DNA of 64,000 bases, from assembly GCA_026004655.1 (NCBI GenBank), contig BPJO01000007.1, positions 62,001-126,000 of the forward strand. The letters are read 5' to 3'. This DNA is from Phycisphaerae bacterium (lineage in GTDB: Bacteria > Planctomycetota > Phycisphaerae > Tepidisphaerales > Tepidisphaeraceae). Below are positions 26,900-37,089 of the stretch, piece after piece. Within the stretch, counting starts at the first letter, position 1. Each line of letters starts with the position of its first letter. Made by a program: the position numbers and the translations under genes. Under the pieces are notes generated by a model. The model saw only the letters and a program-made list of their open reading frames with translations. It was not told the origin of the DNA and made no database searches.

Positions 26900-27949
26900 T
26901 CAATACGGGTCGGCGATCAGTTCCAAGTTTCGATCCATGACACTGGTCGGGGTCGACCAGACGAGCAAAAACAGCGCTTCTCTTGCCAGACGCTGGGCCG
27001 GATGGTCGATACGAAGCCCCGCCCCTTTGTAAAGTGTCACCGCTGAATGAGTCGCCCGGATAGCGAGGTTATTGCATTCACTCCGGATCAAAGGACCTGA
27101 TTGCAGGTCCTGCTCGTCCATCAGACGGGTGTTGGCTTCGCGGACGGTGTGACGCAACTCATTGAATTGATCAAGCAAAGACTCATACGTATTTTTGGCC
27201 GACGGAAGATCGATCTGTCGGATTAAGTCAAGTGCTGCCAGCGTCAGACCCAAGGGTGCGAAGGTCTGGCCTAGAGGCAACCTGCGTTTGCGAACGTGAA
27301 GGGCTTTGTCAATCGGACCGACCAGAATCTGTTCCGGCTCGAGACAGACGTTGGCGCACCGCACGGTCGAGGTCTGAGCGGCTGAGAGTGTCGCAAGTTG
27401 AGTCGGTTCAAGTACTTGTACGTTGGACGAGGTCGTGGGAAGGATGAACAAAATCTGTTGTTGGTCGAGCGTTTTGGCCCCGGCGACCAGAAAGTCGGAT
27501 CGGACCGCGCCTGTCGCCCAAGGGATTGTCCCGTTGATGATGAAACGATTCCCGTCTCGCTCAGCCGTCAACGTCCCCGACTGATGAGAAGTACTTAAAT
27601 GAGAAATACCGATCGTGCACCAAAGCTTGTTTTGAGAAAGCAGGGGCAGATATCGGTCCTTGAGGGTTGGATTTTCAGAAGCTTCGATGTATCCGATCGC
27701 GGCATCTCGTTGGGACAAAATCAAAGCCGTTGCCAAAGAGGCCGAGGCTATGGCTTCGTAGTGATCATGAAGGGTCAGGGCGTCCAGATCATATCCCCCC
27801 CACGGTTTTCCGATGGCCCATTTCATGGCCCCGATACGACTTAATTCCACGAGATCCTGTTCGGGCCAACGGTGGTGGATATCGTATTCGACCGCCCGTC
27901 GTGCGATTTCAGTCAAAAGGGGACGAACGAATGCAGGAAATTCGACCAT
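26900..27949 (-). CDS. Acyl-CoA dehydrogenase-family flavoprotein
   Basis: A 349-residue protein with the acyl-CoA dehydrogenase fold: an N-terminal helical domain, a middle beta domain (about 115-205, with WCTIGISHLSTS and FIINGTIPWATGAV, the FAD-contacting strands) and a C-terminal four-helix domain (about 225-345). The substitution of the usual T/S-G-P motifs and the short length put it nearer the divergent members such as flavin-dependent monooxygenases (DszC-like) than the classical dehydrogenases. I cannot place the catalytic Glu with confidence. It stands alone, convergent with 26037-26891 and divergent from metG. The substrate is unknown. Confidence 0.78.
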   Translation of the reverse strand: MVEFPAFVRPLLTEIARRAVEYDIHHRWPEQDLVELSRIGAMKWAIGKPWGGYDLDALTLHDHYEAIASASLATALILSQRDAAIGYIEASENPTLKDRYLPLLSQNKLWCTIGISHLSTSHQSGTLTAERDGNRFIINGTIPWATGAVRSDFLVAGAKTLDQQQILFILPTTSSNVQVLEPTQLATLSAAQTSTVRCANVCLEPEQILVGPIDKALHVRKRRLPLGQTFAPLGLTLAALDLIRQIDLPSAKNTYESLLDQFNELRHTVREANTRLMDEQDLQSGPLIRSECNNLAIRATHSAVTLYKGAGLRIDHPAQRLAREALFLLVWSTPTSVMDRNLELIADPY

Positions 27950-27994
27950 TCAACTCATTCTACCCAAGAACAAACTGATGTATAACTAAAAGCA

Positions 27995-29533
27995 ATGGAA
28001 GACCGATATTACATCACCACACCGATTTACTACCCGAACGGAGAACCGCATTTGGGGCATGTGTATACAACACTTTGTGCAGATGTTTTGGCTCGGTACC
28101 ATCGATGGTGTGGTCGGCGTACTTGGTTTTTGACCGGTACGGACGAACACGGGATCAAAATGGTCAAAACCGCGTCGGAAAAGGGGATCGAACCCAAACA
28201 ACTGGCCGATCAGAACGTGGCGGTTTTCGAGTCGCTTTGGAGGGAATTGAAAGTCACCCACGACGACTTTATTCGAACTTCATCCGATCGTCACAAAGCC
28301 GGGGTCACCCGGATCGTCCATCAGATGTTGGACCGGGGAGATATTTATCGCGGTTCATATGAAGGATGGTATGACGAAGGCCAAGAAGAGTTTGTCACAG
28401 AAAGCAACGCGAAAGAAGCTGATTATAAATCGGTCGTCTCCGGTCGTCCGCTAGTCCGATACAAGGAACCGACCTACTTTTTTCGATTAACACGGTATGT
28501 CCCGCAGGTGATCCAAGCTATCGAGTCGGACCAAATCAAAGTCCGACCCGAATCACGTAAAAATGAAGTTTTGAGCAAACTGAAGCAGGGGGTGGAGGAT
28601 CTTTCGATTTCCCGAGCGACGCTGAAATGGGGGGTCCCGCTTCCGAATGACCCAGATCACGTGTTGTATGTCTGGATCGATGCCTTAAGCAATTACATCA
28701 CGGCATTGGATTATCCCGATGGTGATAAATACAAAACATTCTGGCCGGTGGACAATCATCTGATCGGGAAAGAAATTCTGTGGTTTCATGCGGTTTATTG
28801 GCCTGCGATGTTGATGTCGTTGGGACAACCGTTGCCCCGGATGGTTTTTGCCCACGGTTGGTGGACCGCCGAGGGCAAGAAAATGAGCAAATCGATCGGT
28901 AACTTCATTGATGTTCAGAAGTTACGCGCGGTAGTGGGGACATATTCGTTGGACGCCCTTCGGTATTATCTGCTCCGGGCTGCACCGTTCGGGAGCGATC
29001 TGGACTGGAAAGACGCCGAGTTGACCAATGCTTATTCGGAATTGGGTAACGTGGTGGGGAATCTGTTGAATCGCACATTGAACATGCTGAGCAAGTATCG
29101 TGAGGGAAGAATCCCCGCTCCCGGGCAGGCGACCTCCGAAGCCGACCAGTCGCTTCGTCGTCAGATCGATACGTTGGCCGGCGAACTGGCTTGTGCCTAC
29201 GAAGGGGTAGAACTGCAAAAATGTGCCTTGTTACCGGTGGAACTCGCGCGGTCCGCCAACGCCTATATCGATGCGACCCGTCCCTTCAGCCTGGCCAAAA
29301 ATCCGTCCGAAGCCGAAGCCCTAAATACCGTGCTGAATCTGTGCGCCCAAGCCTGCAAACGGATTCTGTCGGCTTTATTGCCCGTGTTGCCCGAAAAAGC
29401 CGAATCGGGACTTCGTCAGCTCGGAGTCGTCGTCCAAGGTCAAACACTACAGTCACTTTTATCCGAAGATTTGCCTTCAGGTCATTTGGTTTCTCGCGCG
29501 GAAGTTCTTTTCCCCAGGATCGAGGTAAAATAA
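27995..29533 (+). CDS. metG: Methionyl-tRNA synthetase, short zinc-less form
   Basis: A 512-residue class I synthetase that charges tRNA-Met. The ATP-binding motifs are both present: PHLGH at residues 18-22 and KMSKS near residue 295 (KKMSKSIGN). The connective insert reads YEGWYDEGQEEFVTESN, where zinc-binding synthetases have cysteine pairs, so this is a knuckle form without bound zinc, as in mitochondrial-type enzymes. The C-terminal dimerisation domain found in E. coli MetG is absent. Residues about 350-512 form the anticodon-binding helices. The start ATG at 27995 gives the normal N-terminus. Confidence 0.95.
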   Translation: MEDRYYITTPIYYPNGEPHLGHVYTTLCADVLARYHRWCGRRTWFLTGTDEHGIKMVKTASEKGIEPKQLADQNVAVFESLWRELKVTHDDFIRTSSDRHKAGVTRIVHQMLDRGDIYRGSYEGWYDEGQEEFVTESNAKEADYKSVVSGRPLVRYKEPTYFFRLTRYVPQVIQAIESDQIKVRPESRKNEVLSKLKQGVEDLSISRATLKWGVPLPNDPDHVLYVWIDALSNYITALDYPDGDKYKTFWPVDNHLIGKEILWFHAVYWPAMLMSLGQPLPRMVFAHGWWTAEGKKMSKSIGNFIDVQKLRAVVGTYSLDALRYYLLRAAPFGSDLDWKDAELTNAYSELGNVVGNLLNRTLNMLSKYREGRIPAPGQATSEADQSLRRQIDTLAGELACAYEGVELQKCALLPVELARSANAYIDATRPFSLAKNPSEAEALNTVLNLCAQACKRILSALLPVLPEKAESGLRQLGVVVQGQTLQSLLSEDLPSGHLVSRAEVLFPRIEVK

Positions 29534-29588
29534 GAAAACCGGAAAAGTCATTTCTTGAAAATCGGAATATCCTGTCGGATTCACAACC

Positions 29589-31322
29589 ATGCCTTATCTG
29601 GAGTTTCAGACACCCAAAGGACCCCGTCGGGTCGAGATTCGAGATAAACCGATCACCATCGGTCGACAGGCGGGAAACGTCATTTCGGTCAATGACGAAC
29701 GAATGTCACGCTATCATGCGGTCGTCGAGAAGCGTTCGGACGGTGTTTACGTGCGTGACCTGGGTTCTCGGAACGGGACTTCGGTCAATAACGAATTGAT
29801 CCTTGTTGAGCAAAAATTAGTGCACGGGGATTCGATCCGAATCGGAAACAAGGTATTTCATTTTTATAGCTCCGTTCCGGGTGGGGCAAGACCAAGATCG
29901 ATTGGTTCACGTCCGGTGGATGAAATCCTTCAGGTCAATCCGTCATCGGAACCGGTCCTGTCCGAACCCCAACCGGTCCCCGAAGTTTCGGAGCCTCTTC
30001 GTGTCATGCCAAGTTTTTCGGGAGAATCCGAAGGAGTCTCGCCGGCGCGTCAGTTAGCGACGTTGGCAGAATCCTTACCTTTCAAACCCTTTGGGATCGG
30101 TGATATTGAGCTGATCAATGCCCGGGGAGAAGTGGTTCACGGGGCCTACAACGTGTCTACCGGGGAGATCCCCGCAGAAGCGGTTACGCTTTTGCGTTTA
30201 GTGCTGTTGTGTTGTTTCCGGACCCGGGCCAGCGATATTCATATCGAACCCAAACACGATCAATATCAGGTTCGGATCCGGGTCGATGGTTCGATGGTCA
30301 CCATCACCTCTCTTAAGAAGGACCTGGGAATCCGGTTTCTGTCGCTGGTAAAGATCTTGTGTGATATCGATATTTCGGTACGCAACGCGGTTCAGGAAGG
30401 CAATTTTGTTGCGCGTGTTCCCGACCGAAAAGTGGATTACCGGGTGAGTATGACTCCCAGTATCTTCGGACAGAAACTGGTGATCCGTTGTCTAGACAGT
30501 GCCAACGCCCCGCGGTATCTGTGGGATTTGAATCTACCCGAACAGATGTTTCGGACGATCGAAAAAGCCATCAAGCGGGACGCCGGGATGCTATTGGTCT
30601 GCGGACCGACCGGAAGCGGGAAAACCAGCACGCTTTACGCGATCCTTCGGTCGATTGATGCGTCGGAACGAAATGTGGTCACGATCGAAGATCCTGTCGA
30701 AATCCAGATCGAAGGGGTTACTCAGATGCCGGTGCATGAAGAGACCGGCAGCACCTTTGCTGCTCTGCTGCGTTCCACGCTCCGGCAGGATCCTGACGTG
30801 ATTCTGGTCGGAGAAATCCGCGATGTCGAGACTGCCAAGACAGCCATGCAGGCTGCCATGACCGGGCATCTGGTGTTTTCCACCGTTCATTCCCGCGACA
30901 CGCTCGGAAGCGTTTTCAGGTTGTTAGACCTGGGCATCGAACCTTTTCAGATAACTAGCGGGTTGAATCTCCTGCTTGCCCAACGATTGGTGCGTACCCT
31001 TTGCCCTTACTGCAAACAGCCGGCTGCGCCGACTGAGGAGCAACTCCGTGAGATGGGAGAACCCTACAAGGACCTGGAACGGATTTACCGCGCGGTGGGG
31101 TGTCAGAAATGCCTCGGAACGGGGTATGCCGGTCGCAGAGGGGTGTTTGAGCTAATGACGATTGACGATCGTATCCGCTCAGCCATCACCCGGAACAATC
31201 AAGGCGAAATCATGCAGGCATTGGCGCAAAGTCGGTTCCAAAACCTCAAGATGCATGGTTTTTCGCTCGTGGCTGAAGGCGTCACTACGTTCGACGAAGT
31301 AGACCGTGTGATCGGAGATTAA
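29589..31322 (+). CDS. FHA domain fused to a type II secretion/type IV pilus ATPase (GspE/PilB)
   Basis: A 577-residue fusion. Residues 1-95 are a phosphothreonine-binding FHA domain with IGRQ, SRYHA and GSRNGTSVNN. A linker of about 75 Pro/Glu/Ser-rich residues follows. Residues about 175-577 are a secretion ATPase: the Arg finger region SDIHIEPKHDQYQVRIRVDG, Walker A GPTGSGKTST (about 339-348), an Asp box EDPVEIQIEGVTQ, a His box GHLVFSTVHSRD, and a four-cysteine zinc site (CPYC near 472 and CQKC near 507). It powers pilus assembly or type II secretion. The usual GspE N-terminal domain is replaced by FHA. No other pilus gene is adjacent. Confidence 0.9.
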   Translation: MPYLEFQTPKGPRRVEIRDKPITIGRQAGNVISVNDERMSRYHAVVEKRSDGVYVRDLGSRNGTSVNNELILVEQKLVHGDSIRIGNKVFHFYSSVPGGARPRSIGSRPVDEILQVNPSSEPVLSEPQPVPEVSEPLRVMPSFSGESEGVSPARQLATLAESLPFKPFGIGDIELINARGEVVHGAYNVSTGEIPAEAVTLLRLVLLCCFRTRASDIHIEPKHDQYQVRIRVDGSMVTITSLKKDLGIRFLSLVKILCDIDISVRNAVQEGNFVARVPDRKVDYRVSMTPSIFGQKLVIRCLDSANAPRYLWDLNLPEQMFRTIEKAIKRDAGMLLVCGPTGSGKTSTLYAILRSIDASERNVVTIEDPVEIQIEGVTQMPVHEETGSTFAALLRSTLRQDPDVILVGEIRDVETAKTAMQAAMTGHLVFSTVHSRDTLGSVFRLLDLGIEPFQITSGLNLLLAQRLVRTLCPYCKQPAAPTEEQLREMGEPYKDLERIYRAVGCQKCLGTGYAGRRGVFELMTIDDRIRSAITRNNQGEIMQALAQSRFQNLKMHGFSLVAEGVTTFDEVDRVIGD

Positions 31323-31394
31323 AATCCGTCAAGCATACGTCAATCCCTGTCAGCAATTGCTTGTAATGAAAACCGAACCACGAAGGACGGATGG

Positions 31395-32993
31395 TCAGGC
31401 AGCCGCTCGCATCGTGACGGGGGTTTGAGATGCCCGTCGACCGTTCGGGGTTTCCACGAATGAAGAGGCTGTTTCGATCGTCCCGACCATTTTGGTAAGG
31501 GTTTCGACCGAGGCATTCAGTTCTGCTACCTGAGAGGCAAGTTCCTCGCTAGCCGCTGCGGATTCCTCAGCAGAAGCGGCGTTCTGTTGCGTGACTTTAT
31601 CCATCTGACTGACGGCTTTGTTGATCTGTTCGATACCGGTGGCTTGTTCCGCACTTGAGGCTGCGATTTCGTTGATAAAGGATGCAACCCGTTGATTGGC
31701 TTCATTGATTTCGCGAAGTGTTTGTCCGACTTCCTGTACGATGCTGACCCCGCTTCGGGAATGATTGACGGACTGTTCGATGAGACTAGCGGTATTCTTG
31801 GCGGCTTCTGCCGACCGCATCGCCAGTGTTCGAACTTCTTCGGCAACGACGGCAAATCCCTTTCCGGCTTCCCCGGCCCGGGCGGCTTCGACGGCGGCAT
31901 TTAACGCCAGAAGATTTGTCTGGAACGCGATTTCATCGATGACCTTGATAATCTGTGCAGTCTGACTGGCGGATTGTTGAATCCGGTCGATGGCTTCGGA
32001 CATTTTTTCCATGGACTGGTTTCCACGATGGGCCGAAGATTGCGCTTCGGTCGCGAGAGTTGCCGCTTGTTGGGCGGCATCGGCGTTCTTCCGCGTTATG
32101 GCACTCATTTCCTCCAGAGACGAAGACGTTTCCTCTAATGAAGCTGCCTGTTCACTTGCCCCTTGTGCCATTGCCTGAGAAGTCGACGCGATTTGCTGGC
32201 TGGCGGCATTGGTCTGGGTGCTGCCTCGACTCAAAGCCGCGATGATCATCGACAACGGTTTGACGATCAGAAAGCGGTTGAACACGTAAAATCCAAAGCC
32301 GACCAAAACGATCAGCGGTATCATCCATGCGAGGGTCTGCATCATTCCCGCACGCACGACCGGGTCGATCTTCTCTGACAGATCTGCTTTGAGCAAGAAC
32401 ATTCCTGCGACGTCCCCGACATTCCAGTTTTCCATCGGAAAACCGAGCATGTCTCTTCCGTCCCCTGTGGGGCTGTTCTTCGGATCCCCGTGGCAGGTCA
32501 GACAGTCTTGTGTGAGCCGGATCGGACGCGCGTAGGCTACGGTATTATTGGTTTCATCAACGATGAACTTCTCCTCCAGGCCGTGCTTTTCGAACTCTTC
32601 GAGAATGGCCCGTTCTTCGGGTGTCGCTTCGTTTTTACTGTTTCGGGCATGAACTTTGGCAACCCGGAATGTGTAATTCTCCGCTTCGGCGAGTTTGCCG
32701 ATGGCTTGCCACGCAGCCACCACCGGGATGGTCTTGTAAAGCGTGGTTTCCTGAATCGAAGAGGCCTTTTGGACTTCTTTCAATAAGGCTTCGGTATGAA
32801 AAGCGTTTTGGGTATTGAATTGCGCAATAGTGTTTCTGACATTCTCGGCTTCCAGGATCGCACCTTTCATGGTGTGTTCGATGGCTTCGATTCCTTGCTT
32901 TCGGATGACCGAGCGTTGAATCAAGATACCGACGATAGCTGTGAACAGAACTGCCGAGACAGACGCAATCAAGATCTTCGTACCGAGTTTCAT
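31395..32993 (-). CDS. Methyl-accepting chemotaxis protein with heme-c sensor domain
   Basis: A 532-residue chemoreceptor. A first membrane helix (6-26) and a second (about 217-240) bracket a periplasmic sensor domain of the Tll0287 type (DUF3365). That domain contains a c-type heme motif CLTCH (C164, C167, H168), so it probably senses redox state, NO or oxygen through covalent heme. No clear HAMP domain is seen after helix 2. The cytoplasmic part is a long coiled coil with the hairpin tip [20 protein letters not shown], where CheA and CheW dock. Glutamine/glutamate-rich methylation regions flank it. The ligand is inferred from the heme motif alone. Confidence 0.92.
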   Translation of the reverse strand: MKLGTKILIASVSAVLFTAIVGILIQRSVIRKQGIEAIEHTMKGAILEAENVRNTIAQFNTQNAFHTEALLKEVQKASSIQETTLYKTIPVVAAWQAIGKLAEAENYTFRVAKVHARNSKNEATPEERAILEEFEKHGLEEKFIVDETNNTVAYARPIRLTQDCLTCHGDPKNSPTGDGRDMLGFPMENWNVGDVAGMFLLKADLSEKIDPVVRAGMMQTLAWMIPLIVLVGFGFYVFNRFLIVKPLSMIIAALSRGSTQTNAASQQIASTSQAMAQGASEQAASLEETSSSLEEMSAITRKNADAAQQAATLATEAQSSAHRGNQSMEKMSEAIDRIQQSASQTAQIIKVIDEIAFQTNLLALNAAVEAARAGEAGKGFAVVAEEVRTLAMRSAEAAKNTASLIEQSVNHSRSGVSIVQEVGQTLREINEANQRVASFINEIAASSAEQATGIEQINKAVSQMDKVTQQNAASAEESAAASEELASQVAELNASVETLTKMVGTIETASSFVETPNGRRASQTPVTMRAAA

Positions 32994-33127
32994 AGACTTG
33001 TACCCAAAAATATCGCGGAAAGAGATGAATACCGGGTGCGATATCGATTTGTCCGACCAATATCAGATATCGGCAAAATCACTAGAAACTATATGAAAAT
33101 TGACTTACGATTTTTTTGTTACCGATT

Positions 33128-34170
33128 TTAATGTTTTCTTAAACAAACATCAGTGAATCGACCTGTTTGAGGGACTTGTTCAGGGTGAATCCAGCGCAAA
33201 CAGCTGTGATGGACACACCGACGAGAAAAGCACGGACGACACGGTATCTCCAACCTCAATACAGTCTCTGGACGGGTTGTAAGGTCCTGTCCTGACTACA
33301 CTTGTGGGACCGAAGAGGGTGACCAGTGGTTTGCCCAAGGCACTGGGCGATATGCATCGGCCCTGAATCATTCGCGATCACCAGGCGGCTACCTTCCAGA
33401 AGCGCGACCAGCTCCTTCAGACGGGTTTTTCCCGAAAGATTCAATGCCCCGGACCAGGAGGAGTTCATATCCTTAACATCTTTCCCCCCGGCAATGACGC
33501 ACCTCAACCCGTACCGTTTCCGAAGCGGTTCGATCAATGCCTCAAAATACTCTGTCGGCCAGCGTTTGGTCGCCCAGTTGGTCCCGGGCAATAGCACCGC
33601 ATAATCATCGGAACTACCCAAAACGGATCGCACCGACGTACGGACGGTCTCTGGAATATCAAAGTCAATTACTACCGGGGACCGTCCTGCACCAAGAGAC
33701 TCACAAATATCTAGGTATCGATCCACTGCATGTTTCTCGTGTGTATCCGTCGGGACGGTGTGAGTATAAAAGAGACGGGCACCCTCACGAGCATACGAAA
33801 ATCCGACACGCACCGGGGCGCGTGTCTGCCAAGTAATCCATCCACTACGGAATAATCCCTGGAGATCGATCACCAGATCAAACTGCTGTCGTCTAAGCTC
33901 CGAGGTGAAGGAAAAAAGACCCTGCACTGCGTCCATGTTACGCCACAGCTTGCCAAACCTTCGACGTTCAAACAGCAAAATCTGATCTAAATCCTTGTGT
34001 CCTTCCAACAGATCCGAAAAAGCCGGAACCACCATCCAGCTGATCCGGGCGCTACTAAAACGTCTTTTTAGCAGGTGCAATACCGGAAGAGTGTGGACGA
34101 TATCCCCTAAGGCGGAGGGCTTTACAATGAGAATATTTTGGGGTTCTTGCGGAAGACGAATCCTGCTCAT
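33128..34170 (-). CDS. Glycosyltransferase family 9 (heptosyltransferase-like), two frameshifts
   Basis: A WaaC/WaaF-type heptosyltransferase, about 346 residues if repaired. It has the N-terminal ILIVKPSALGDIVHTLPVL, LVIDLQGLFRSG, and the nucleotide-sugar site VIANDSGPMHIA. The frame breaks near 33345-33348 (extra C in a CCC run), where the sequence continues in another frame as SALGKPLVTLFGPTSVVRTGPY. It breaks again near 33245-33252, continuing as IPCRPCFSRRC, the normal Cys-rich GT9 C-terminus, to a stop at 33128. Both breaks are single extra bases. The ATG overlaps the stop of the kinase gene (ATGA) and has GGAGG before it. Probably one intact gene in life; LPS core assembly is the likely role. 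Confidence 0.85.
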
Positions 34171-35607
34171 TGATCCTCCGGAACAGTGCTTCGGGGAGAA
34201 AAGCCCTGGCAGATGTGCAGCGAATCAAGGGGCGTATACTCGGGATGATCCTTCATGGCACGCAAGAGCCGATGGATACCGAATAACTGCAAAAAATAGT
34301 TCAAATTCCGGATCCCGTACGCATCAACCAGGATGGGTCTGGCACCGGTGGTCTGTTGGAGGGTGTCGGTTTTGACGTCGGGTCTGTATACGATCCAGTT
34401 GCTGCTTTTGGCATCGGTGTGAGACAGTCCGGTATCTTCGATTCGTCGAAGCACTCTTCCGCATCGAAAGAAAAACATTTCACGTTCGTCCAAACTCATG
34501 ATCGACAGATCGACCTGGTTCAGAGGAGTTCCGGGGACTTTTTCAAAAACCGCAACAGACTCAACAGGGTAGCCCATGATACGTCTTTCCATCACGATCA
34601 ACGGGTATTCGACTTCTATCCGACGCACCAACAAACCATCGGGTTTTGTCAAACAATCGTCGGGCGCGTGAGGCCCGAAAGACGTTGAACAGTTTGCGAT
34701 ATAAATACTTATTCCGCGGATATTTAACAATCACATCGATCGGTCTTCCCTGCAGGCAGATCTGACCCGACAGAATATCGCCGGACGCGTCTGATTTGAG
34801 AATGTCCAGTTGATTCGCCCGGACGGACTGTATCAACCGAGGCCATTCACGCTGCCAATCCTCCGCTGTGATGCTCAGACGACTCGCTAGGGAATAATCC
34901 AACGGTCGGTCATGAGCAGACTTAAACCATCCCGACCATGGGTCGATCCGGATGAAATTGGTCGCATCCCTTTTCAGATCCTGCCTGTACCGGCGGATCT
35001 TTCGTTGATCGTCCGGAGGGACGTCGTTGTCGCTTCGCCGGATCATTCGCCAGCCCCGTAGTTTGTCGGACCGAGTGACGAAGGGTTCGAGTCGATGAAC
35101 AAACTGCATCAGTTGTTCGGTGGTCAGAACTTCGGATTTCACGCCCGTACCGTCAAGGAAAAGCACCTGGTGGTCGTACCACAGGAAGGAGCTGAGGTTC
35201 AGACCGTCGTAGCCAAGCTCATGATCGGTCAGTTTCACCAGAAGTTGAATGATTTGATCGACGATGACGCGTCGTTGAGAAGGGGTGGGAGACAACTCCG
35301 AAAGCCGAACGGACGGTTCGAGTCCTTGTGTGATGACAGCATTTCCTTTGCGTGACCCGAACTGAAACCCTGACAACAGAGCTATGACGCGCACGGCGGG
35401 GATCTTGAAATCCTGAAGCGTTCTGAGTCCGGCATATTCCTGCGGCGCAAGACTAGCCGAAAACCGTGAACCTTGCGGGTAAAAATGCAGATAATAGGGT
35501 TTGTGATTGAAAACAAACCGCCAGGTTTCCCGGTCCGTACGGGACCGGATCAAGGTGGCGTGTCGGTCAAGCTCACGGAGGTGTTGTTCAAAAGCCTGGG
35601 GGGTCAT
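34167..35607 (-). CDS. Tandem LPS-kinase-like protein (two kinase domains), one frameshift
   Basis: About 479 residues if repaired. The first half (to about residue 225) looks like a Kdo/LPS-kinase relative (WaaP/InaA/RfaP type). It has YYLHFYPQGSRF, ITQGLEP and HELGYDGLNLSSFLW, but its catalytic loop is unusual, so it may be a pseudokinase. The second half carries IVKYPRNKYLYRKLF, the clear catalytic loop HTDAKSSNWIV (HxD-K-N) and VDAYGIRN in place of DFG. Near 34634-34638 an extra base in a TTT run shifts the frame; removing it gives WLLVRRIEVEYPLIVMERR. The start at 35607 is tentative, because the frame stays open to 35844, across the purA start. It is upstream of, and coupled to, the heptosyltransferase. 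Confidence 0.72.
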
Positions 35608-35776
35608 GGACGGGCAAAGTATACCATCAGCGTGACAAGATTCGCCTGTCGGCTTGACCGGATGCCCTGATCCATCTACAAACGACTCTTCGGTGCGGTT
35701 TTCGCGAATGAAATTATTCGACGAAAGTGTCCGGATCATCCTTGACCGTGCCGGATTATAGAAAAGAGTTGAACCC

Positions 35777-37078
35777 ATGTCCGCATCATCATTTTTGGAA
35801 GGAAATGCCTGTGTCGTCGGTTTGCAGTGGGGCGATGAAGGCAAAGGTAAGATTGTTGATTTTCTGTCTGAACAGGCCGACGTGATCGTGCGTTATTGCG
35901 GGGGCGCCAATGCCGGACATTCGGTCATGATCAACGGCGTCAAACACTCGACCCATCTTCTGCCGGTCGGGGTGTTCCGCGAGCACACGCTGAACCTGAT
36001 CGGCAACGGTGTGGTGCTGGATCCCCAGAAACTACTGGAAGAGATTGAAGTCAACACACGTAAGGGGTTTTCGATCACCCCCCGGACGCTGAAGGTCAGT
36101 TACAAGACGCATGTGGTGATGCCCTGGCATAAGCTGGAAGATGCCGCCCGTGAAGCCGCTGCCGGGGCAGGGGGAATAGGGACCACCAAACGGGGAATCG
36201 GTCCCACGTATGCCGATAAAATGCATCGTACGTCGGCCATCCGAGTTGGGGACCTGCTTCGCGAAGCATCCCTGAAGGAAAAAATCGAAAGAATTACCAC
36301 GGACAAGAACAAGGTCTTTTCCGCCTTGTACGGGGAAAAACCGCTCGATGCCCGGACCATTTTTGAGGAATATTCGGAGTACGGCCGAAAAATTGCCCCT
36401 TTCGTTGATGACACGGGCTATCTGCTGATTCAGGCCTGGAGGGCGGGGAAAAAGATCCTGTTCGAAGGTGCTCATGCGGCTTTGTTGGACGTGGATCATG
36501 GGACTTACCCGTATGTGACAAGCAGTTCCTGTTCGACGCTCGGTTTGTTCAGCGGTACGGGGGCGCCGCCCCAATGTGTGAGGCAATACATCGGAATCAT
36601 GAAAGCCTACAGCACCCGTGTCGGCGGTGGGCCTTTTCCCACCGAACAGGACAACGAAATCGGTCAACGAATTCGAGACCGAGGAAACGAATACGGAACT
36701 ACCACCCGTCGCCCCCGTCGTTGCGGATGGTTCGATGCGGTCGCGGTGAAATATAGTGTCGATTTATGTGGTGTGACCAGTGTCGCACTTATGTTGCTCG
36801 ATGTCCTTTCAGGATTTGATCAGATCAAAATCTGTACAGGGTATCGCGTCAAGGGAGAACGGATTCCTTATTTCAGGACCGATGTCGAAACGCTGGCCGA
36901 GGTCGAACCGGTTTATGAAACCCTTCCAGGATGGCAGACGGATTTGAGTGAATGTCGTTCATTTGAGTCGCTCCCGCGTGAAGCCCGGGATTACATCGAT
37001 CGACTCCAGACCCTGATCGGTGTACCGATCCGGATGGTCAGTGTCGGTCCGGACCGATCGGCGACGTTGATTCGATAG
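35777..37078 (+). CDS. purA: Adenylosuccinate synthetase
   Basis: PurA converts IMP, aspartate and GTP to adenylosuccinate, the first step from IMP to AMP. The 433-residue length is usual. Motifs are the GTP-binding GDEGKGK (20-26 region, LQWGDEGKGKIVDFL), GGANAGHSV, GTTKRGIGPTY, and the base-binding TTTRRPRRCGWFDAV near the C-terminus. The ATG at 35777 gives the canonical start. It is divergent from the LPS-kinase-like gene. The downstream neighbour is convergent, so purA appears monocistronic. Confidence 0.96.
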   Translation: MSASSFLEGNACVVGLQWGDEGKGKIVDFLSEQADVIVRYCGGANAGHSVMINGVKHSTHLLPVGVFREHTLNLIGNGVVLDPQKLLEEIEVNTRKGFSITPRTLKVSYKTHVVMPWHKLEDAAREAAAGAGGIGTTKRGIGPTYADKMHRTSAIRVGDLLREASLKEKIERITTDKNKVFSALYGEKPLDARTIFEEYSEYGRKIAPFVDDTGYLLIQAWRAGKKILFEGAHAALLDVDHGTYPYVTSSSCSTLGLFSGTGAPPQCVRQYIGIMKAYSTRVGGGPFPTEQDNEIGQRIRDRGNEYGTTTRRPRRCGWFDAVAVKYSVDLCGVTSVALMLLDVLSGFDQIKICTGYRVKGERIPYFRTDVETLAEVEPVYETLPGWQTDLSECRSFESLPREARDYIDRLQTLIGVPIRMVSVGPDRSATLIR

Positions 37079-37089
37079 ATCGGGGCAAA

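Noticed and set aside
35607..35844. Longer N-terminus of the tandem kinase reaching to 35844
   Set aside because: It would run across the purA start region and adds unconserved sequence. The start at 35607, just before the kinase-like region, is more plausible, though not certain.
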